Part shown: piece by piece, positions 17,600 through 26,797 of the stretch
How positions within the stretch are numbered: position 1 is the stretch's first letter
Layout: the number at the start of each line of letters is the position of its first letter
Assembly (NCBI RefSeq): GCF_014635665.1
Contig: NZ_BMDG01000008.1
Location: forward strand, 124,001-188,000
DNA length: 64,000 bases
Direction: 5' to 3'
From: Isoptericola cucumis
GTDB taxonomy: Bacteria > Actinomycetota > Actinomycetes > Actinomycetales > Cellulomonadaceae
The notes under the pieces: model-generated
The model's input: the letters and a program-made list of their open reading frames with translations, nothing else
Database searches by the model: none
Told to the model about the DNA's origin: nothing
Position numbers and translations under genes: made by a program

Positions 17600-18781
17600 C
17601 TACGCCGCCGTCGGCGCCAGGTACGCGGCCAGCGCCGTGACCTGCTCGGACAGGGCCTCGGGCTCGGAGCCGGTCGCGTCGCGCAGCCACTGCACCTCGA
17701 CGTCGACCAGACCGCCGGGCGGCGGGTTCGCGGGCCAGCGCCACCGGCCCGCGACGACGCCGTCCACCGCCAGCGAGTGGACGAAGGCTCCCGCCCGGTC
17801 GGGCGGCGGCAGCGCGGGGTCGAGCACGACGTGCCGCGTCTCGCGGTAGGACATGAGGAGCTCGTCGTACGCCTGGAGCAGGTCGACCTCCGGCCGGGTG
17901 GTGCCCGGCGCGTGCCGGCCGGGGTCGTCGAGCCAGCGGTCGGCGACGGACGTCGTCCCCACGAGGGTGAGCCCCTCGAGGTCGCCGGCGCCCGGCACCT
18001 CGACGACCTCGCCGGCGTCGCGGAGCACGGCCAGGCCCCGCCGCAGGTCGGCGAGCGGGATGTCGCTCCACAGCCGCAGGTCACCCACCGTGGCGAACGC
18101 CCGTCCCGGCAGGTAGCGGCGCCACAGCTCCAGCACCGCGGCCTCCGCGTCGAACCGCTCGCCGAGCGGCCCGTAGCCGGCAGGGACCCGGTCGTCGAAC
18201 GCCGCGTACACCTGGTGGTGCTCCGGCCGGCCGGCCGGCGGCGGGCCGCTGACGACCAGCCGCCGCAGCTCGGCGTGCATGAGCGTCTGCGTGAACACGA
18301 TGCCGGGCGCGTCGGCGGCGAGCACCCCGCGCGCGAGGAGCGCGCCCTTCAGCTCGGCGCGGGTGCGGGGCCCGGCCGCGACCTCGGCGGCGACCGCGTC
18401 CACGCCGGGGCCGAGGTCGCCCACGTCCCACGCCCGCTCGGTCGACGCCATGAGCCGCGCGACCCGTGGCGCCGTCAGCTCGAGCAGCCAGCGCACGTCG
18501 GCCGGCCGCACCAGGTGCCAGGTGGGGCGCAGCACGTGGGTGCGCAGCACCTCGCCGTCGGCGAGCGACCGGTTCGCCGCCGCCCGGTCGGGCCGGGCCG
18601 CGGCGTCGACGCGTCGGCTCAGCCCCCACAGCGCGGGCTGCAGCTCCTGCCCCTGCACGGCGAGCAGCCGCTCGACGGCGGCCGGGAGGCCGGGCGTGCC
18701 GGGCCCGCGCAGGCCCGTCGCCTCGAGGCGGGCGGCGCGCACGCGCCGCGAGTCCAGGACAGGGCGGGAGGGACCCGTCAT
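17600..18781 (-). CDS. Winged-helix DNA-binding protein, YcaQ/AlkZ-like (HTH_42) family
   Basis: 393 residues of the HTH_42 family, which includes the DNA glycosylases AlkZ/AlkX (YcaQ) that remove bulky or crosslinked alkylated bases. A QxQ-type motif occurs at Gln43-Gly-Gln45 (AVQGQE), where the catalytic QxQ/QxD motif of these enzymes sits. Other landmarks are LRPTWHLV and ARLMASTERAWDVGD in the first half and VDGVVAGRWRW near the C-terminus. Whether it is an active glycosylase is inference. The ATG at 18781 overlaps the STAS gene stop by four bases, so the two are coupled. Confidence 0.8.
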   Translation of the reverse strand: MTGPSRPVLDSRRVRAARLEATGLRGPGTPGLPAAVERLLAVQGQELQPALWGLSRRVDAAARPDRAAANRSLADGEVLRTHVLRPTWHLVRPADVRWLLELTAPRVARLMASTERAWDVGDLGPGVDAVAAEVAAGPRTRAELKGALLARGVLAADAPGIVFTQTLMHAELRRLVVSGPPPAGRPEHHQVYAAFDDRVPAGYGPLGERFDAEAAVLELWRRYLPGRAFATVGDLRLWSDIPLADLRRGLAVLRDAGEVVEVPGAGDLEGLTLVGTTSVADRWLDDPGRHAPGTTRPEVDLLQAYDELLMSYRETRHVVLDPALPPPDRAGAFVHSLAVDGVVAGRWRWPANPPPGGLVDVEVQWLRDATGSEPEALSEQVTALAAYLAPTAA

Positions 18782-19146
18782 CCGCGCCGGCCCGACGGCT
18801 CCGCTTCCTCCACCGGGATGCGGCCGCCCATGCCCACCATGTCCAGCACCTCGGTCACCGCGTCCGACGGGGCGCGCAGCACCACCGGCGTCCCCGTCTC
18901 CTGGCCGAGCATGTAGACCTGCAGGATGAAGGCGACCCCGGACGAGTCGATGAACGTCACGTCCCGGGCGTCCAGGACGACGGGGCGCGTGGTCCCGCGG
19001 GCCGCGAGGCTCGCCATCGCGTCGCTGGCCGCCTCCCGGAGCTCCGCGTCCACCTCGCCCCAGAGGGTCAGGACGGTGCCCTCGTCCCCGGTGCGTGACG
19101 AGATCCCGGAGCTGGGCCCGGGTTCGCTGCTGGTGTCGAAGTCCAT
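18778..19146 (-). CDS. STAS-domain anti-sigma factor antagonist
   Basis: 122-residue SpoIIAA/RsbV-type protein. In this family the unphosphorylated form binds and neutralises a kinase anti-sigma factor, and phosphorylation of a conserved Ser switches it off. The STAS core runs about 22-112: strand [12 protein letters not shown], then [18 protein letters not shown] with the phosphorylatable Ser in D67-S68-S69-G70. The N-terminal 20 residues are Ser/Gly-rich and disordered. ATG at 19146. No kinase anti-sigma gene is adjacent; instead it is translationally coupled to the winged-helix protein, an unusual pairing. Confidence 0.88.
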   Translation of the reverse strand: MDFDTSSEPGPSSGISSRTGDEGTVLTLWGEVDAELREAASDAMASLAARGTTRPVVLDARDVTFIDSSGVAFILQVYMLGQETGTPVVLRAPSDAVTEVLDMVGMGGRIPVEEAEPSGRRG

Positions 19147-19294
19147 GTCCTCGTGAAGCTCCCGTACGTGCGGCGCCGATCGGCGAGCGGGCGGCCCTCG
19201 CTGCCCCTCTGTCGCAACGAGAAGGCCCGCGTCGAGTGTTCCCCGCTCAGATGGTTTCGTCCACCCCTGCCGCGGCGCCCAGTGCGGCAGACGC

Positions 19295-19327
19295 CGCCCG
19301 CACCCTGGCCGGTGGCGTGTGCGGGCG
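19295..19327 (-). terminator. Possible terminator after the YbaK-family gene
   Basis: CGCCCGCAC (19295-19303) and GTGCGGGCG (19319-19327) form a 9-base stem with a 15-base loop, and outer GACGC/GCGTC could extend it with bulges. It starts nine bases past the ybaK-type stop codon on the minus strand. Confidence 0.4.
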
Positions 19328-19335
19328 CCGCGGCG

Positions 19336-19830
19336 TCATCGGCCCGGCTCGGGATCCGTGACGTCCGCGACCTGCGCTCCCAGCGCCCTGACCAGGGCGG
19401 CGCCGTCGACGGTGGCGGCCACGCCGTGGCCGCCCGCGCCGATCGACACCGGCCCGGCGGCGACCCGCTCGTCCGCGACCACCGGCCACGGGCGCGTCGA
19501 GCCGAACGGCGTGATCGTGCCCCGCTCGTAGCCGGTCATCTCCCGCGCCACGTCCCGGTCGGGCATCGACAGCCGCGACACGCCCAGCAGCGCCCGCAGC
19601 CGCGGCCACGCGATGGTGCGGCCGCCCGGGACCAGCACGAACAGGTAATCGTCGTCACCGCGGCGCAGCACCAGGGACTTGATCACCTGGTCCGCCCGCA
19701 GACCGCGCGCCTGCGCCGCCTCCTCCAGCGACGACACCTGGCCGTGCCGGACGAGCTCGAACTCCAGCCCCGACGCCTCCAGCGCCTCCCGGGACCGGCG
19801 CTCGCCCGCGGACTCGGTCGAGCCGGTCAC
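19336..19830 (-). CDS. YbaK/EbsC-family aminoacyl-tRNA deacylase
   Basis: 164-residue trans-editing protein of the YbaK/ProX fold that hydrolyses mischarged tRNA (Cys-tRNAPro in E. coli YbaK). Seen: the conserved Lys in QVIKSLVLR, the following strand [13 protein letters not shown], and the Gly-rich [12 protein letters not shown] and VSIGAGGHG loops that line the active site. Length is normal. The GTG start at 19830 overlaps the stop of the VanY/PASTA gene (19827-19829), so it is coupled to a cell-wall enzyme, an unexpected operon partner. Exact tRNA specificity cannot be read. Confidence 0.88.
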   Translation of the reverse strand: MTGSTESAGERRSREALEASGLEFELVRHGQVSSLEEAAQARGLRADQVIKSLVLRRGDDDYLFVLVPGGRTIAWPRLRALLGVSRLSMPDRDVAREMTGYERGTITPFGSTRPWPVVADERVAAGPVSIGAGGHGVAATVDGAALVRALGAQVADVTDPEPGR

Positions 19831-21965
19831 CCCTCGTCCCCGGACTTGACGGCGTCCTCGGTCTCGACGGCGAGGACGACCTCGGAACCCTTCGCCACCG
19901 CGGCGTCCGCGTCCGGGGACTCGACGACCTCGTCCTCGGGCTCGACGCCCTCCGCCGGGTCCGTGACGACCACGAACCCGAGCGGCTCGAGCTCGTCCCG
20001 CGCCTCGGCGACCGTCAGGCCGGTGACGTCCGGGACCACCACCATGTCGCTCCAGTCGATGGTGACGGTCGACCCCTCCGGGACCTTCGTGCCCGCCCCC
20101 CGGGTCTCGACGACCAGGTCCTCGGGCCCGACGCCCTCCGCCGGGTCGGTGACCACCACGAACCCGAGCGCCTCGAGCTGCTCCGTCGCCTCGGCGACCG
20201 TCAGCCCTTCGAGGTCCGGGATCGTGACCAGGGCCGGACCGCTCGAGACGACGAGGGTGACCGTCCACCCGGTCCGCACCTTCTGGCCGGCACCGGTGTT
20301 CTCCAGGACCTGCCCCTGGGGCTCGTCGCTCGCCTGGGTCGTCGTGGTGACCCGGAGCCCGAGCGCCTTGAGCTTCGTCTTCGCCGTGGTGACGGACTGG
20401 CCGGCGAGGTTCGGCACCGTCACCTTCTGCACGGTCTCGCCCGTGCCAGGACCGTCGCCGCCCGTGCCGGGCCTCGACCCGCCGTCGGAACCTCCGGTGC
20501 CGCCGGAGCCGTTGCCCGAGCCCTTGCCCCCCGAGTCCTTGCCTCCGGTGCCGCCGGTGCCGCCGGTGCCACCGGAGTCCTTGCCGCCCGAGCCCGTCTT
20601 CTGCTCGTCGGCGCTGCCCTTCTTGTCCGAGCGCTGCTTCTGGTCGGGGCTGCTCTTCCGGTCGCCGGACCGCTTGTCGGCGGGCTGCTTCCCGTCGTCG
20701 TCGTGGCCCGCCTTGTCGACCGGCGCCCCGTGGCCGTCGCCGTCCCAGCGGCCGACGTCGGCGGAGTCCCACGCCCGGTCGGGGATGGGCCCGGACGCGA
20801 AGAACTCGAAGTGCCACGGCTCGGGCTTGGACCCGTCGAGCCGCGCCCACGACGGGTTGTCCCAGCCGAAGTCGGGGCCGTGCACGCGCAGCCACCGGTA
20901 CTCGGCGGACGTGCCGGACGAGATCGGCGTCGACAGGTCGACGGCGACGCCCCAGCCGTGGTTGGAGGTACCGGGCGTCGCGGCCAGGTACGGCTTGATG
21001 ACCTTGAGCCGCACCTGGACGTCGTACGGCCGGTACGAGTCCGTCATCGGGATCGGGACGCCGAACTCCTTCTCGTACAGCGCGTTGAGGGCGGTGAGCT
21101 GCGCGGCGGCGTCGCACCGCAGCATGTGGCCCTGCGCGAAGTCCAGCGGGCACAGCACCGAGGTCGGGATCCGGCCGTTGGCGAAGCCCGCGGTGCTGCC
21201 GGCGTACTTGTCGACGACGGCCCGCAGCCCGGCGGTCAGCGTCGCGCGGGAGCTGTCGCCGGACAGCCCGTCCGCCGGCAGGACGGCGTCGGCCGAGCTC
21301 TCCGACGCCGGGTCGAGCAGGTTCGCGAGCCGCGTCGCGGCGACGACCACGTCGTCGAACGTCACCGGCCCGGACTCCGTCACCTCGGGGACCTCGGCGG
21401 CCGCGTCCTGCACCGCGTCGGCCGGGGACGTGGGCGGCTCGACGACGCGCGAGACGGGCGCGGCGTCGGCGGTCGAGACGTCGGCCGGTCCGTCGGCGGG
21501 GCTCGTCGCGGCCTGGACGACGGGCGCGGCCTGCGGGACGGCCTCGGGGGTGCGCAGCCCGGCGTCGGCCTGCTGGGCGAGGTACGTGCTGAGCAGCATC
21601 CCCACCTCGGCCGCCGCCTGCTCGATCTCGCGGGTGTACTCGCGCCCGGCGTCCTCGGCGGCCAGCTCGGCGCGCTCCAGGACGGCGAGCACCTCGGCCA
21701 CGCTGGTCGGGCCGGTCGTCGTGGTCTCGCCGACGACGCCGATGCTGACGCCCTCTCCCTCCGGGCTTCCCGCGCCCGCGACGGGCAGGTCCTGGGCGGC
21801 GTGCAGGTGCTCCGCGTCGCCGGGTGCACCGACGACCGGGAGCGCCACCAGACCCGCGCTCAGCACGGCGACGGTGGTCGCGATGCCGACGACGCGGGCA
21901 AGCCCGTGCCCCCGCTTGCGCTGCTCGCGGCGTTCCACCTGGTCAGCGTCTCGTACGACCGTCAC
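19827..21965 (-). CDS. VanY-type D-Ala-D-Ala carboxypeptidase with three PASTA domains
   Basis: 712-residue extracytoplasmic peptidoglycan enzyme. Order: basic N-terminus, signal anchor or signal peptide (about 22-46), a Pro/Ala-rich helical spacer to about 240, an M15B carboxypeptidase domain (about 265-395), a long Lys/Asp then Gly/Ser/Thr-rich flexible linker (about 405-510), and three PASTA repeats (about 512-576, 577-640, 641-704). Zinc ligands His336 and Asp343 ([10 protein letters not shown]) and His385, with catalytic Glu382 (EPWHFE), are all present. PASTA domains bind peptidoglycan or beta-lactam-like ligands. PASTA 2 and 3 are near-identical over [12 protein letters not shown], a recent duplication. 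Catalytic plus PASTA domains in one chain is uncommon; PASTA is better known from PBPs and PknB kinases. GTG start at 21965. Confidence 0.88.
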   Translation of the reverse strand: MTVVRDADQVERREQRKRGHGLARVVGIATTVAVLSAGLVALPVVGAPGDAEHLHAAQDLPVAGAGSPEGEGVSIGVVGETTTTGPTSVAEVLAVLERAELAAEDAGREYTREIEQAAAEVGMLLSTYLAQQADAGLRTPEAVPQAAPVVQAATSPADGPADVSTADAAPVSRVVEPPTSPADAVQDAAAEVPEVTESGPVTFDDVVVAATRLANLLDPASESSADAVLPADGLSGDSSRATLTAGLRAVVDKYAGSTAGFANGRIPTSVLCPLDFAQGHMLRCDAAAQLTALNALYEKEFGVPIPMTDSYRPYDVQVRLKVIKPYLAATPGTSNHGWGVAVDLSTPISSGTSAEYRWLRVHGPDFGWDNPSWARLDGSKPEPWHFEFFASGPIPDRAWDSADVGRWDGDGHGAPVDKAGHDDDGKQPADKRSGDRKSSPDQKQRSDKKGSADEQKTGSGGKDSGGTGGTGGTGGKDSGGKGSGNGSGGTGGSDGGSRPGTGGDGPGTGETVQKVTVPNLAGQSVTTAKTKLKALGLRVTTTTQASDEPQGQVLENTGAGQKVRTGWTVTLVVSSGPALVTIPDLEGLTVAEATEQLEALGFVVVTDPAEGVGPEDLVVETRGAGTKVPEGSTVTIDWSDMVVVPDVTGLTVAEARDELEPLGFVVVTDPAEGVEPEDEVVESPDADAAVAKGSEVVLAVETEDAVKSGDEG

Positions 21966-22160
21966 GACCGCGGACCTCCCTCAGCGACGATGCAAAGTGC
22001 TCGCATCCTTGCACAACCCTCCCGGTGCCGGTGACCCGGGCGACGATGTGGCTCTCCCACTCTGCGTCACCCTGTCGCGGCTTGCCAGCGGGGCTGCCGA
22101 GAATTCATCCGTCGGCCATCCCCGTGACAAGGAACGAGCCCCGGGGGGCGCGGTTGATAC

Positions 22161-22218
22161 GTCGAGGCACTCGACCGGCGGGCGCGGGCGGACGACGCGG
22201 GGTGGACGACGCGGGGTG
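22161..22218 (+). promoter_or_regulatory. Palindrome and tandem repeat upstream of pxpA
   Basis: GTCGAG-GCA-CTCGAC (22161-22175) is a 6-3-6 palindrome, preceded by TTGATA. It is followed by two exact copies of the 14-base unit gacgacgcggggtg (22191-22204, 22205-22218) just before the pxpA start at 22231. These could be operator and leader elements. No regulator gene is adjacent, so the function is a guess. Confidence 0.3.
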
Positions 22219-22230
22219 GACACTGACCTC

Positions 22231-23019
22231 ATGAGCTCCGTCGACCTCAACAGCGACCTCGGCGAGGGGTTCGGGCGCTGGACCCTCGGCGACGACGCGG
22301 CGATGCTCGGCGTCGTGTCGTCCGCCAACGTCGCGTGCGGCTTCCACGCCGGCGACCCGGCCTCCATCCGCCGCACCGTGCGGCTCGCCGCCGAGCGCGG
22401 CGTCGCCGTCGGGGCGCACGTCGGCTACCGCGACCTGGTGGGCTTCGGCCGCCGCGACCTCGACGTCGCGTCCGAGGAGCTGCAGGCCGACGTCGCGTAC
22501 CAGATCGGCGCGCTGGCGGGGCTCGCGGCCGCCGAGGGCGCGCGCGTCACGTACGTCAAGCCGCACGGCGCGCTCTACACCGCCTCAGCGGTCGACGGGC
22601 GGGTGGCGGCCGACGTCGCGGCCGCGGTCGCCGCCGTCGACCCGTCGCTGAAGCTGCTCGGCCTGCCGGGCACCCGGTCGCTCGACGCCGCGGCCGCGGC
22701 CGGCCTGACCACGGTCGCGGAGGCGTTCGCCGACCGCGCGTACACGCCGGCGGGCACGCTCGTCCCCCGGCGGGAGCCGGGCGCGGTGCTGCACGACCCC
22801 GACGTCGTGGCCCGCCGCATGCTGCGGCTCGTCACCGAGGGGGTGGTGGAGGCGGTCGACGGGTCGCCGGTCGAGGTGCGCGCGGACTCGATCTGCGTGC
22901 ACGGCGACTCCGACGGCGCCGTCGCGATGGCCCGCCGCGTCCGCGAGCTCCTCGACGCCGAGGGCGTGGCGATCGCGCCGTTCGCGCCCGCGGGCGGACG
23001 GGTGCGGGCGGACCGCTGA
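22231..23019 (+). CDS. pxpA: 5-oxoprolinase subunit A
   Basis: 262-residue LamB/YcsF-family protein, subunit A of the ATP-dependent 5-oxoprolinase PxpABC, which opens 5-oxoproline (pyroglutamate) to glutamate. The diagnostic opening [13 protein letters not shown], the motif [13 protein letters not shown], the [15 protein letters not shown] segment and VKPHGALY are all intact. Length is normal for the family. ATG at 22231 without an obvious Shine-Dalgarno. The fused BC subunit starts two bases after the stop, so this is a tight two-gene operon. Confidence 0.95.
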   Translation: MSSVDLNSDLGEGFGRWTLGDDAAMLGVVSSANVACGFHAGDPASIRRTVRLAAERGVAVGAHVGYRDLVGFGRRDLDVASEELQADVAYQIGALAGLAAAEGARVTYVKPHGALYTASAVDGRVAADVAAAVAAVDPSLKLLGLPGTRSLDAAAAAGLTTVAEAFADRAYTPAGTLVPRREPGAVLHDPDVVARRMLRLVTEGVVEAVDGSPVEVRADSICVHGDSDGAVAMARRVRELLDAEGVAIAPFAPAGGRVRADR

Positions 23020-23021
23020 GC

Positions 23022-24689
23022 GTGCGGATCCTGCCGGCCCGTGACGACGTGCTGCTGGTGGAGGTCGACGACCTCGACCAGGCGCTCGCCCTGCACGGCT
23101 CCCTCCGGGCGTCGCCCGTCCCGGGCGTCGGCCGACCGGTGCCGGGGGCGCGCACGCTGCTGGTGCCGTTCGACCCCTGGCGGGTCGGCGCCCGCGACCT
23201 GGCGGCCGTGCTCCGGGACCGGGTCGCGACGGCGCGGCAGGCCGCCGGGCAGCCCGGGTCCGGCGCCGCGGGCGGCCGGACCGTCGAGATCCCCACGGTG
23301 TACGACGGCGCCGACCTCGCCGACGTCGCCGACCTGCTCGGGTGGAGCGCCGAGGAGGTCGTGCGCCGGCACGCTGCCGCGTCGTGGGTCGTGGGGTTCG
23401 TGGGGTTCGCGCCCGGCTTCGCCTACCTGACGAGCGACGACGACGGGCTGGTCGTCCCCCGGCGGGACACGCCGCGCACGCGCGTGCCCGCGGGCTCCGT
23501 GGCGCTCGCCGGGCCCTGGTCCGGCGTCTACCCGCGCGAGAGCCCGGGCGGGTGGCAGCTGATCGGGCGGACCGACGTCGTCACCTGGGACGCCGACCGC
23601 GACCCGCCCACGCCGTGGGCTCCCGGCGACCGGGTGCGCTTCACGGTCGTGCGGGAGTCCGTCCGTGGACGCTCGGCCGGTGAGGTCGGTGGTTCGGGGC
23701 GAGGTCGGCGGTCCGGACCGCCGACCTCGCCCCGGACCACCGATCTCGCCGGCGCAGCCCCGTCCGGCCCGGGGCTCGACGTCGTGACGCCTGGCGCGCA
23801 GGCGCTGCTGCAGGACCTCGGGCGGCCGGCGCTCGAGCACCTCGGCGTCTCCGCGTCGGGGGCCGCCGACCCGCGCAGCCTGCGCGCCGCCAACCGGGCC
23901 GTGGGCAACCCGCCGGGGGCGGCGGCGGTCGAGGCCGTCGGCGGGCTGCGCCTGCGCGCCCGGGGCCCGGTGGTGCTGGCGCTCGCCGGCGCCGACGCGG
24001 GCGCCGTCGTGCATCCCGCGGGCGCCCCGGACGAGGGGCGTGCCGCGCCGTTCGCGCGCCCGTTCCTCCTGGCCGACGGCGACGAGCTGGCGCTCGGCCA
24101 CCCGGCGCGCGGGTGGCGCACCTACGTCGCGGTGCGCGGCGGCGTCGACGCGCCGCCCGTCCTCGGGTCCCGCGCGACCGACACCCTCGCCGGCCTCGGG
24201 CCCGCGGCCCTCGGCCCGGCGACCCGGCTCGCGGCAGGCCCGGGCGGCGCCGCGGACGCCGTGGCGGCGCACGACGTCGGGGCGCCGTCCCCCTCGACGC
24301 TGCCCGCGCCCGGCGAGGTCACGACGCTCCCGCTGGTGCTCGGCCCGCACGACGACTGGTTCGACGCCGCCGGCCTCGCGCTGCTGGCGGGCCAGGACTG
24401 GGAGGTCACCGCGCGGTCGGACCGCGTCGGGCTGCGGCTGGCGGGGCCCTCCCCGCTCGCGCGCACCCCGGCCGCCCGGGGCCGCGAGCTGCCGAGCGTG
24501 GGCTGCGTGACGGGCGCCGTGCAGGTGCCGCCCGACGGGCTGCCGGTGCTGTTCGGCCCCGACCACCCGCTCACGGGCGGGTACCCGGTGGTGGGAGCGG
24601 TGGCGTCGGGCCACCTGTGGCTGCTCGGTCAGCTGCCGCCGGGCGCGCTGGTGCGGTTCCGGCCGGGCGCGACCAGCCCGCACTCGTAG
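23022..24689 (+). CDS. 5-oxoprolinase subunits B and C fused in one polypeptide
   Basis: 555 residues carrying subunit B (KipI/AHS1 fold, about 1-215) and subunit C (KipA/AHS2 fold, about 250-555) of 5-oxoprolinase. B landmarks: VGFVGFAPGFAYL, RRDTPRTRVPAGSVALA and YPRESPGGWQLIGRT. C landmarks: GLDVVTPGAQALLQDLGRP, GVSASGAADPRSLRAAN, and near the end LPSVGCVTGAVQVPPDGLP and GGYPVVGAV. Start is GTG at 23022. The linker between domains (about residues 219-244, Gly/Ser/Arg/Pro-rich) is encoded by a 78-base palindrome. The 3' end overlaps the convergent response-regulator gene by 61 bases. Confidence 0.92.
   Translation: MRILPARDDVLLVEVDDLDQALALHGSLRASPVPGVGRPVPGARTLLVPFDPWRVGARDLAAVLRDRVATARQAAGQPGSGAAGGRTVEIPTVYDGADLADVADLLGWSAEEVVRRHAAASWVVGFVGFAPGFAYLTSDDDGLVVPRRDTPRTRVPAGSVALAGPWSGVYPRESPGGWQLIGRTDVVTWDADRDPPTPWAPGDRVRFTVVRESVRGRSAGEVGGSGRGRRSGPPTSPRTTDLAGAAPSGPGLDVVTPGAQALLQDLGRPALEHLGVSASGAADPRSLRAANRAVGNPPGAAAVEAVGGLRLRARGPVVLALAGADAGAVVHPAGAPDEGRAAPFARPFLLADGDELALGHPARGWRTYVAVRGGVDAPPVLGSRATDTLAGLGPAALGPATRLAAGPGGAADAVAAHDVGAPSPSTLPAPGEVTTLPLVLGPHDDWFDAAGLALLAGQDWEVTARSDRVGLRLAGPSPLARTPAARGRELPSVGCVTGAVQVPPDGLPVLFGPDHPLTGGYPVVGAVASGHLWLLGQLPPGALVRFRPGATSPHS
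23676..23753. repeat. 78-base near-perfect loopless palindrome at the PxpB/PxpC junction
   Basis: The 39-base arms 23676-23714 and 23715-23753 are reverse complements with only three mismatches, all of the G/T wobble type, and no spacer (centre GGTCC|GGACC). Each arm also contains a degenerate direct repeat, GAGGTCGGtGGTtC and GAGGTCGGcGGTCC. It is in frame and encodes only low-complexity linker. Confidence 0.9.
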
Positions 24690-25330
24690 GCGACGATCAC
24701 CGCCTGGACCCGGTCCCGGACCCCGAGCTTGGCCAGGACGTTGCCGACGTGCGTCTTCACCGTCGTCGCGGAGAGGACGAGCCGGTCCGCGATCTCGGCG
24801 TTGGACAGCCCGTCCGCCACGCACCGCAGCACGTCGAGCTCGCGCGGGGTGAGCGAGCGCAGCCGGGGGTCGGTCTCGTGCGCGGAGGGGTCGGCGCCGC
24901 CCGCGGGCAGGTGCGGGGCGAACAGGTCGAGCATCCGCCGCAGGACGCGCGGCGCGACGACCGAGCGCCCCGTCGCGACCGTGCGGATCGCGTCGACGAG
25001 CTCGTCCGGGCGGGCGTTCTTCAGCAGGAAGCCGCTGGCGCCGGCCCGCAGCGCGGCGAACGCGTACTCGTCGACGTCGAACGTGGTCAGCACGAGCACG
25101 CGCACCTCCGGGTGCTCGGCGACGATCCGGCGCGTGGCCTCGATGCCGTCCGTCCCCGGCATGCGGATGTCCATGAGCACGACGTCCGGGGCCAGCGCCG
25201 CGACCTGCTCGAGCGCGACGGCGCCGTCCGACGCCTCGCCGACGACGTCCAGGTCCGCCTCCGTCTCGATCACCAGCCGGAAGCCCATGCGCAGCAGCGC
25301 CTGGTCGTCCACGAGCAGCACCGTCGTCAT
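24629..25330 (-). CDS. NarL/FixJ-type response regulator
   Basis: 233 residues. Receiver domain (about 1-118) with acidic pocket VDDQ, phospho-acceptor Asp54 (LMDIRMP), conserved Thr (LVLTTFD) and Lys (FLLKNARP). LuxR-type DNA-binding domain at about 160-225 ([36 protein letters not shown]). It works with the kinase whose gene overlaps its start by four bases (25327-25330). The operon also encodes an ABC exporter, the likely regulated output. The 3' end extends 61 bases into the convergent pxpBC gene. Confidence 0.94.
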   Translation of the reverse strand: MTTVLLVDDQALLRMGFRLVIETEADLDVVGEASDGAVALEQVAALAPDVVLMDIRMPGTDGIEATRRIVAEHPEVRVLVLTTFDVDEYAFAALRAGASGFLLKNARPDELVDAIRTVATGRSVVAPRVLRRMLDLFAPHLPAGGADPSAHETDPRLRSLTPRELDVLRCVADGLSNAEIADRLVLSATTVKTHVGNVLAKLGVRDRVQAVIVAYECGLVAPGRNRTSAPGGS

Positions 25331-26748
25331 CGGACCCCGTCCTCGTTCGTGTCGTCGTGCGCGTCGTCGTGCGCGTCGTCGTGCGCGTCGTCCCAGGGCA
25401 GGACGACGTGCACCCGCCAGCCTCCGCCGGGCCGGGGGCCGGCGTCGACCCGGCCGCCGAGGAGCGCGGCCCGCTCCCGCATCCCGAGGACGCCCCGCCC
25501 GCTGCCGCCGCCGGCCGGCGCCCGGGTGCCGCCCTCGTCGAGCACGTCCACCTCGACCGCCCGGTCGCCCCGGGCCAGCGCGACGTGCACGACCCGGGTG
25601 CCGGGGGCGTGCCGCAGCACGTTCGTCAGCCCCTCGGTCACGATCCGCACGAGCGCGAGCCGCAGCGAGGTGTCCGCCGGCAGCGGGGCGTCGAGGCCGG
25701 TCGCGGTGACCGGCAGGCCGGCGGCGCGGAAGCGCTCCACGACGCCGGCGAGGTCCGTGCCCGGGAGGTCGGGACGGGGCTCGGGCCCCGCCCCGTCCAC
25801 GGCACGCCCGGCGTCGGCGGGGTCGAGGGCGCCGAGCACGCGCTGCAGGTCCGACAACGCCTCCCGGCCGGTCCGGGACAGCTCCCGCAGCGCCTCGCGG
25901 GACCGCTCGGGCGCGCGGTCGAGCGCCGCCCCGGCGCCGTCGGAGAGCGCCACCATGACGGAGACGCTGTGCGCGACGACGTCGTGCATCTCGCGCGCGA
26001 TGCGGCCCCGCTCGGCCGCGCGCGCGAGCGCCGCGCTCTGGTCGCGCTCGCGGGCCATCGCCTGGTAGCGCTCGACGATCTCCAGGGCGTACAGCCGGCG
26101 GGCCCGCGCCGTCGACCCCGTCGCGACGCCCAGCGCCACGAGCGCGAGCAGGAGCGACGCCGAGAGCGCCCGGCGACCGGCGGAGAAGGGCGGCGCCTCC
26201 AGCTGCCGGGCCGGGTCGCCGCCGGTCCCCGGCTCCGGTCCCCACAGCAGGATCTCCGCGAGACCGATCTCCTGCCACCACCACAGCGCGGCCACGACGA
26301 CCACGGCCGCCGCGGCGGCGGCGACCCAGGTGGTGCGTGCCGGCCGGGTGGCCGCGACGGTGTACAGCGCGCAGGCGAGGCACAGCCCGAGGACGCCGAG
26401 CACGCCCGCGACGCCCAGCGAGGCGACGGCCACGACGGTGAGGGCCGCGGTGACGCCGAGCGGCCACCGACGACGGACGGCGAGCAGCGCCGCCCCCAGG
26501 ACGGCTCCGGCGAGCCACGCCGTCGGGACGGTCCACGCGACCGCCGCGCCCGGCCGGTACATCCCCAGGGCGGTGGTCCCCAGCACGGTCTGCACCGCCA
26601 CGACGGCGGTGACGAGCCCGACCAGCAGCACCGCCGTGACGAGGGCGGCGTCAGCGATTCGCGGATGGGCGGCGACCAGGCCTCCCAGCGGCCCCTGCCG
26701 CTGCACCTGTCCCGGGGTGAGGGGGTCGGCCGCGCGGAGGGTCGTCAC
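25327..26748 (-). CDS. Sensor histidine kinase (HisKA_3/NarX-LiaS-like)
   Basis: 473 residues. N-terminal membrane sensor of about five to six helices (about 35-220) with no large extracellular domain, typical of intramembrane-sensing kinases tied to ABC exporters. Dimerisation/phosphorylation helix with the phospho-His in REMHDVVAHSVSVMV, then an HATPase_c domain (LVRIVTEGLTNVLRHAPG, GGGSGRGVLGMRERA). The C-terminus ends in a repeated Asp-Asp-Ala-His tail from a DNA tandem repeat. GTG at 26748 is chosen because GGAGAG precedes it and it leaves a gap to the upstream gene; an ATG at 26814 in the same frame would overlap that gene by 17 bases. Confidence 0.92.
   Translation of the reverse strand: MTTLRAADPLTPGQVQRQGPLGGLVAAHPRIADAALVTAVLLVGLVTAVVAVQTVLGTTALGMYRPGAAVAWTVPTAWLAGAVLGAALLAVRRRWPLGVTAALTVVAVASLGVAGVLGVLGLCLACALYTVAATRPARTTWVAAAAAAVVVVAALWWWQEIGLAEILLWGPEPGTGGDPARQLEAPPFSAGRRALSASLLLALVALGVATGSTARARRLYALEIVERYQAMARERDQSAALARAAERGRIAREMHDVVAHSVSVMVALSDGAGAALDRAPERSREALRELSRTGREALSDLQRVLGALDPADAGRAVDGAGPEPRPDLPGTDLAGVVERFRAAGLPVTATGLDAPLPADTSLRLALVRIVTEGLTNVLRHAPGTRVVHVALARGDRAVEVDVLDEGGTRAPAGGGSGRGVLGMRERAALLGGRVDAGPRPGGGWRVHVVLPWDDAHDDAHDDAHDDTNEDGVR
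25351..25392 (-). repeat. In-frame 12-base tandem repeat at the kinase C-terminus
   Basis: Unit gtcgtcgtgcgc is repeated three and a half times exactly (25351, 25363, 25375, partial at 25387). It encodes DDAHDDAHDDAH-type sequence in the kinase tail. It is a candidate variable-number repeat. Confidence 0.9.
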
Positions 26749-26797
26749 GGGCCCACTCTCCCATCGCTCGTCATGCCCGTCGCGATCCCGTGACCGC

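Noticed and set aside
19153-23019. A 1288-codon open frame on the plus strand containing the pxpA frame at its end
   Set aside because: Only the last 262 codons (from 22231) resemble a protein family. The upstream part is antisense to the VanY/PASTA gene and has Ser/Pro/Thr-biased composition typical of a shadow frame in GC-rich DNA.
25351-25392. Short regular repeats considered as a CRISPR array
   Set aside because: The 12-base units have no spacers and are in frame within a kinase gene.
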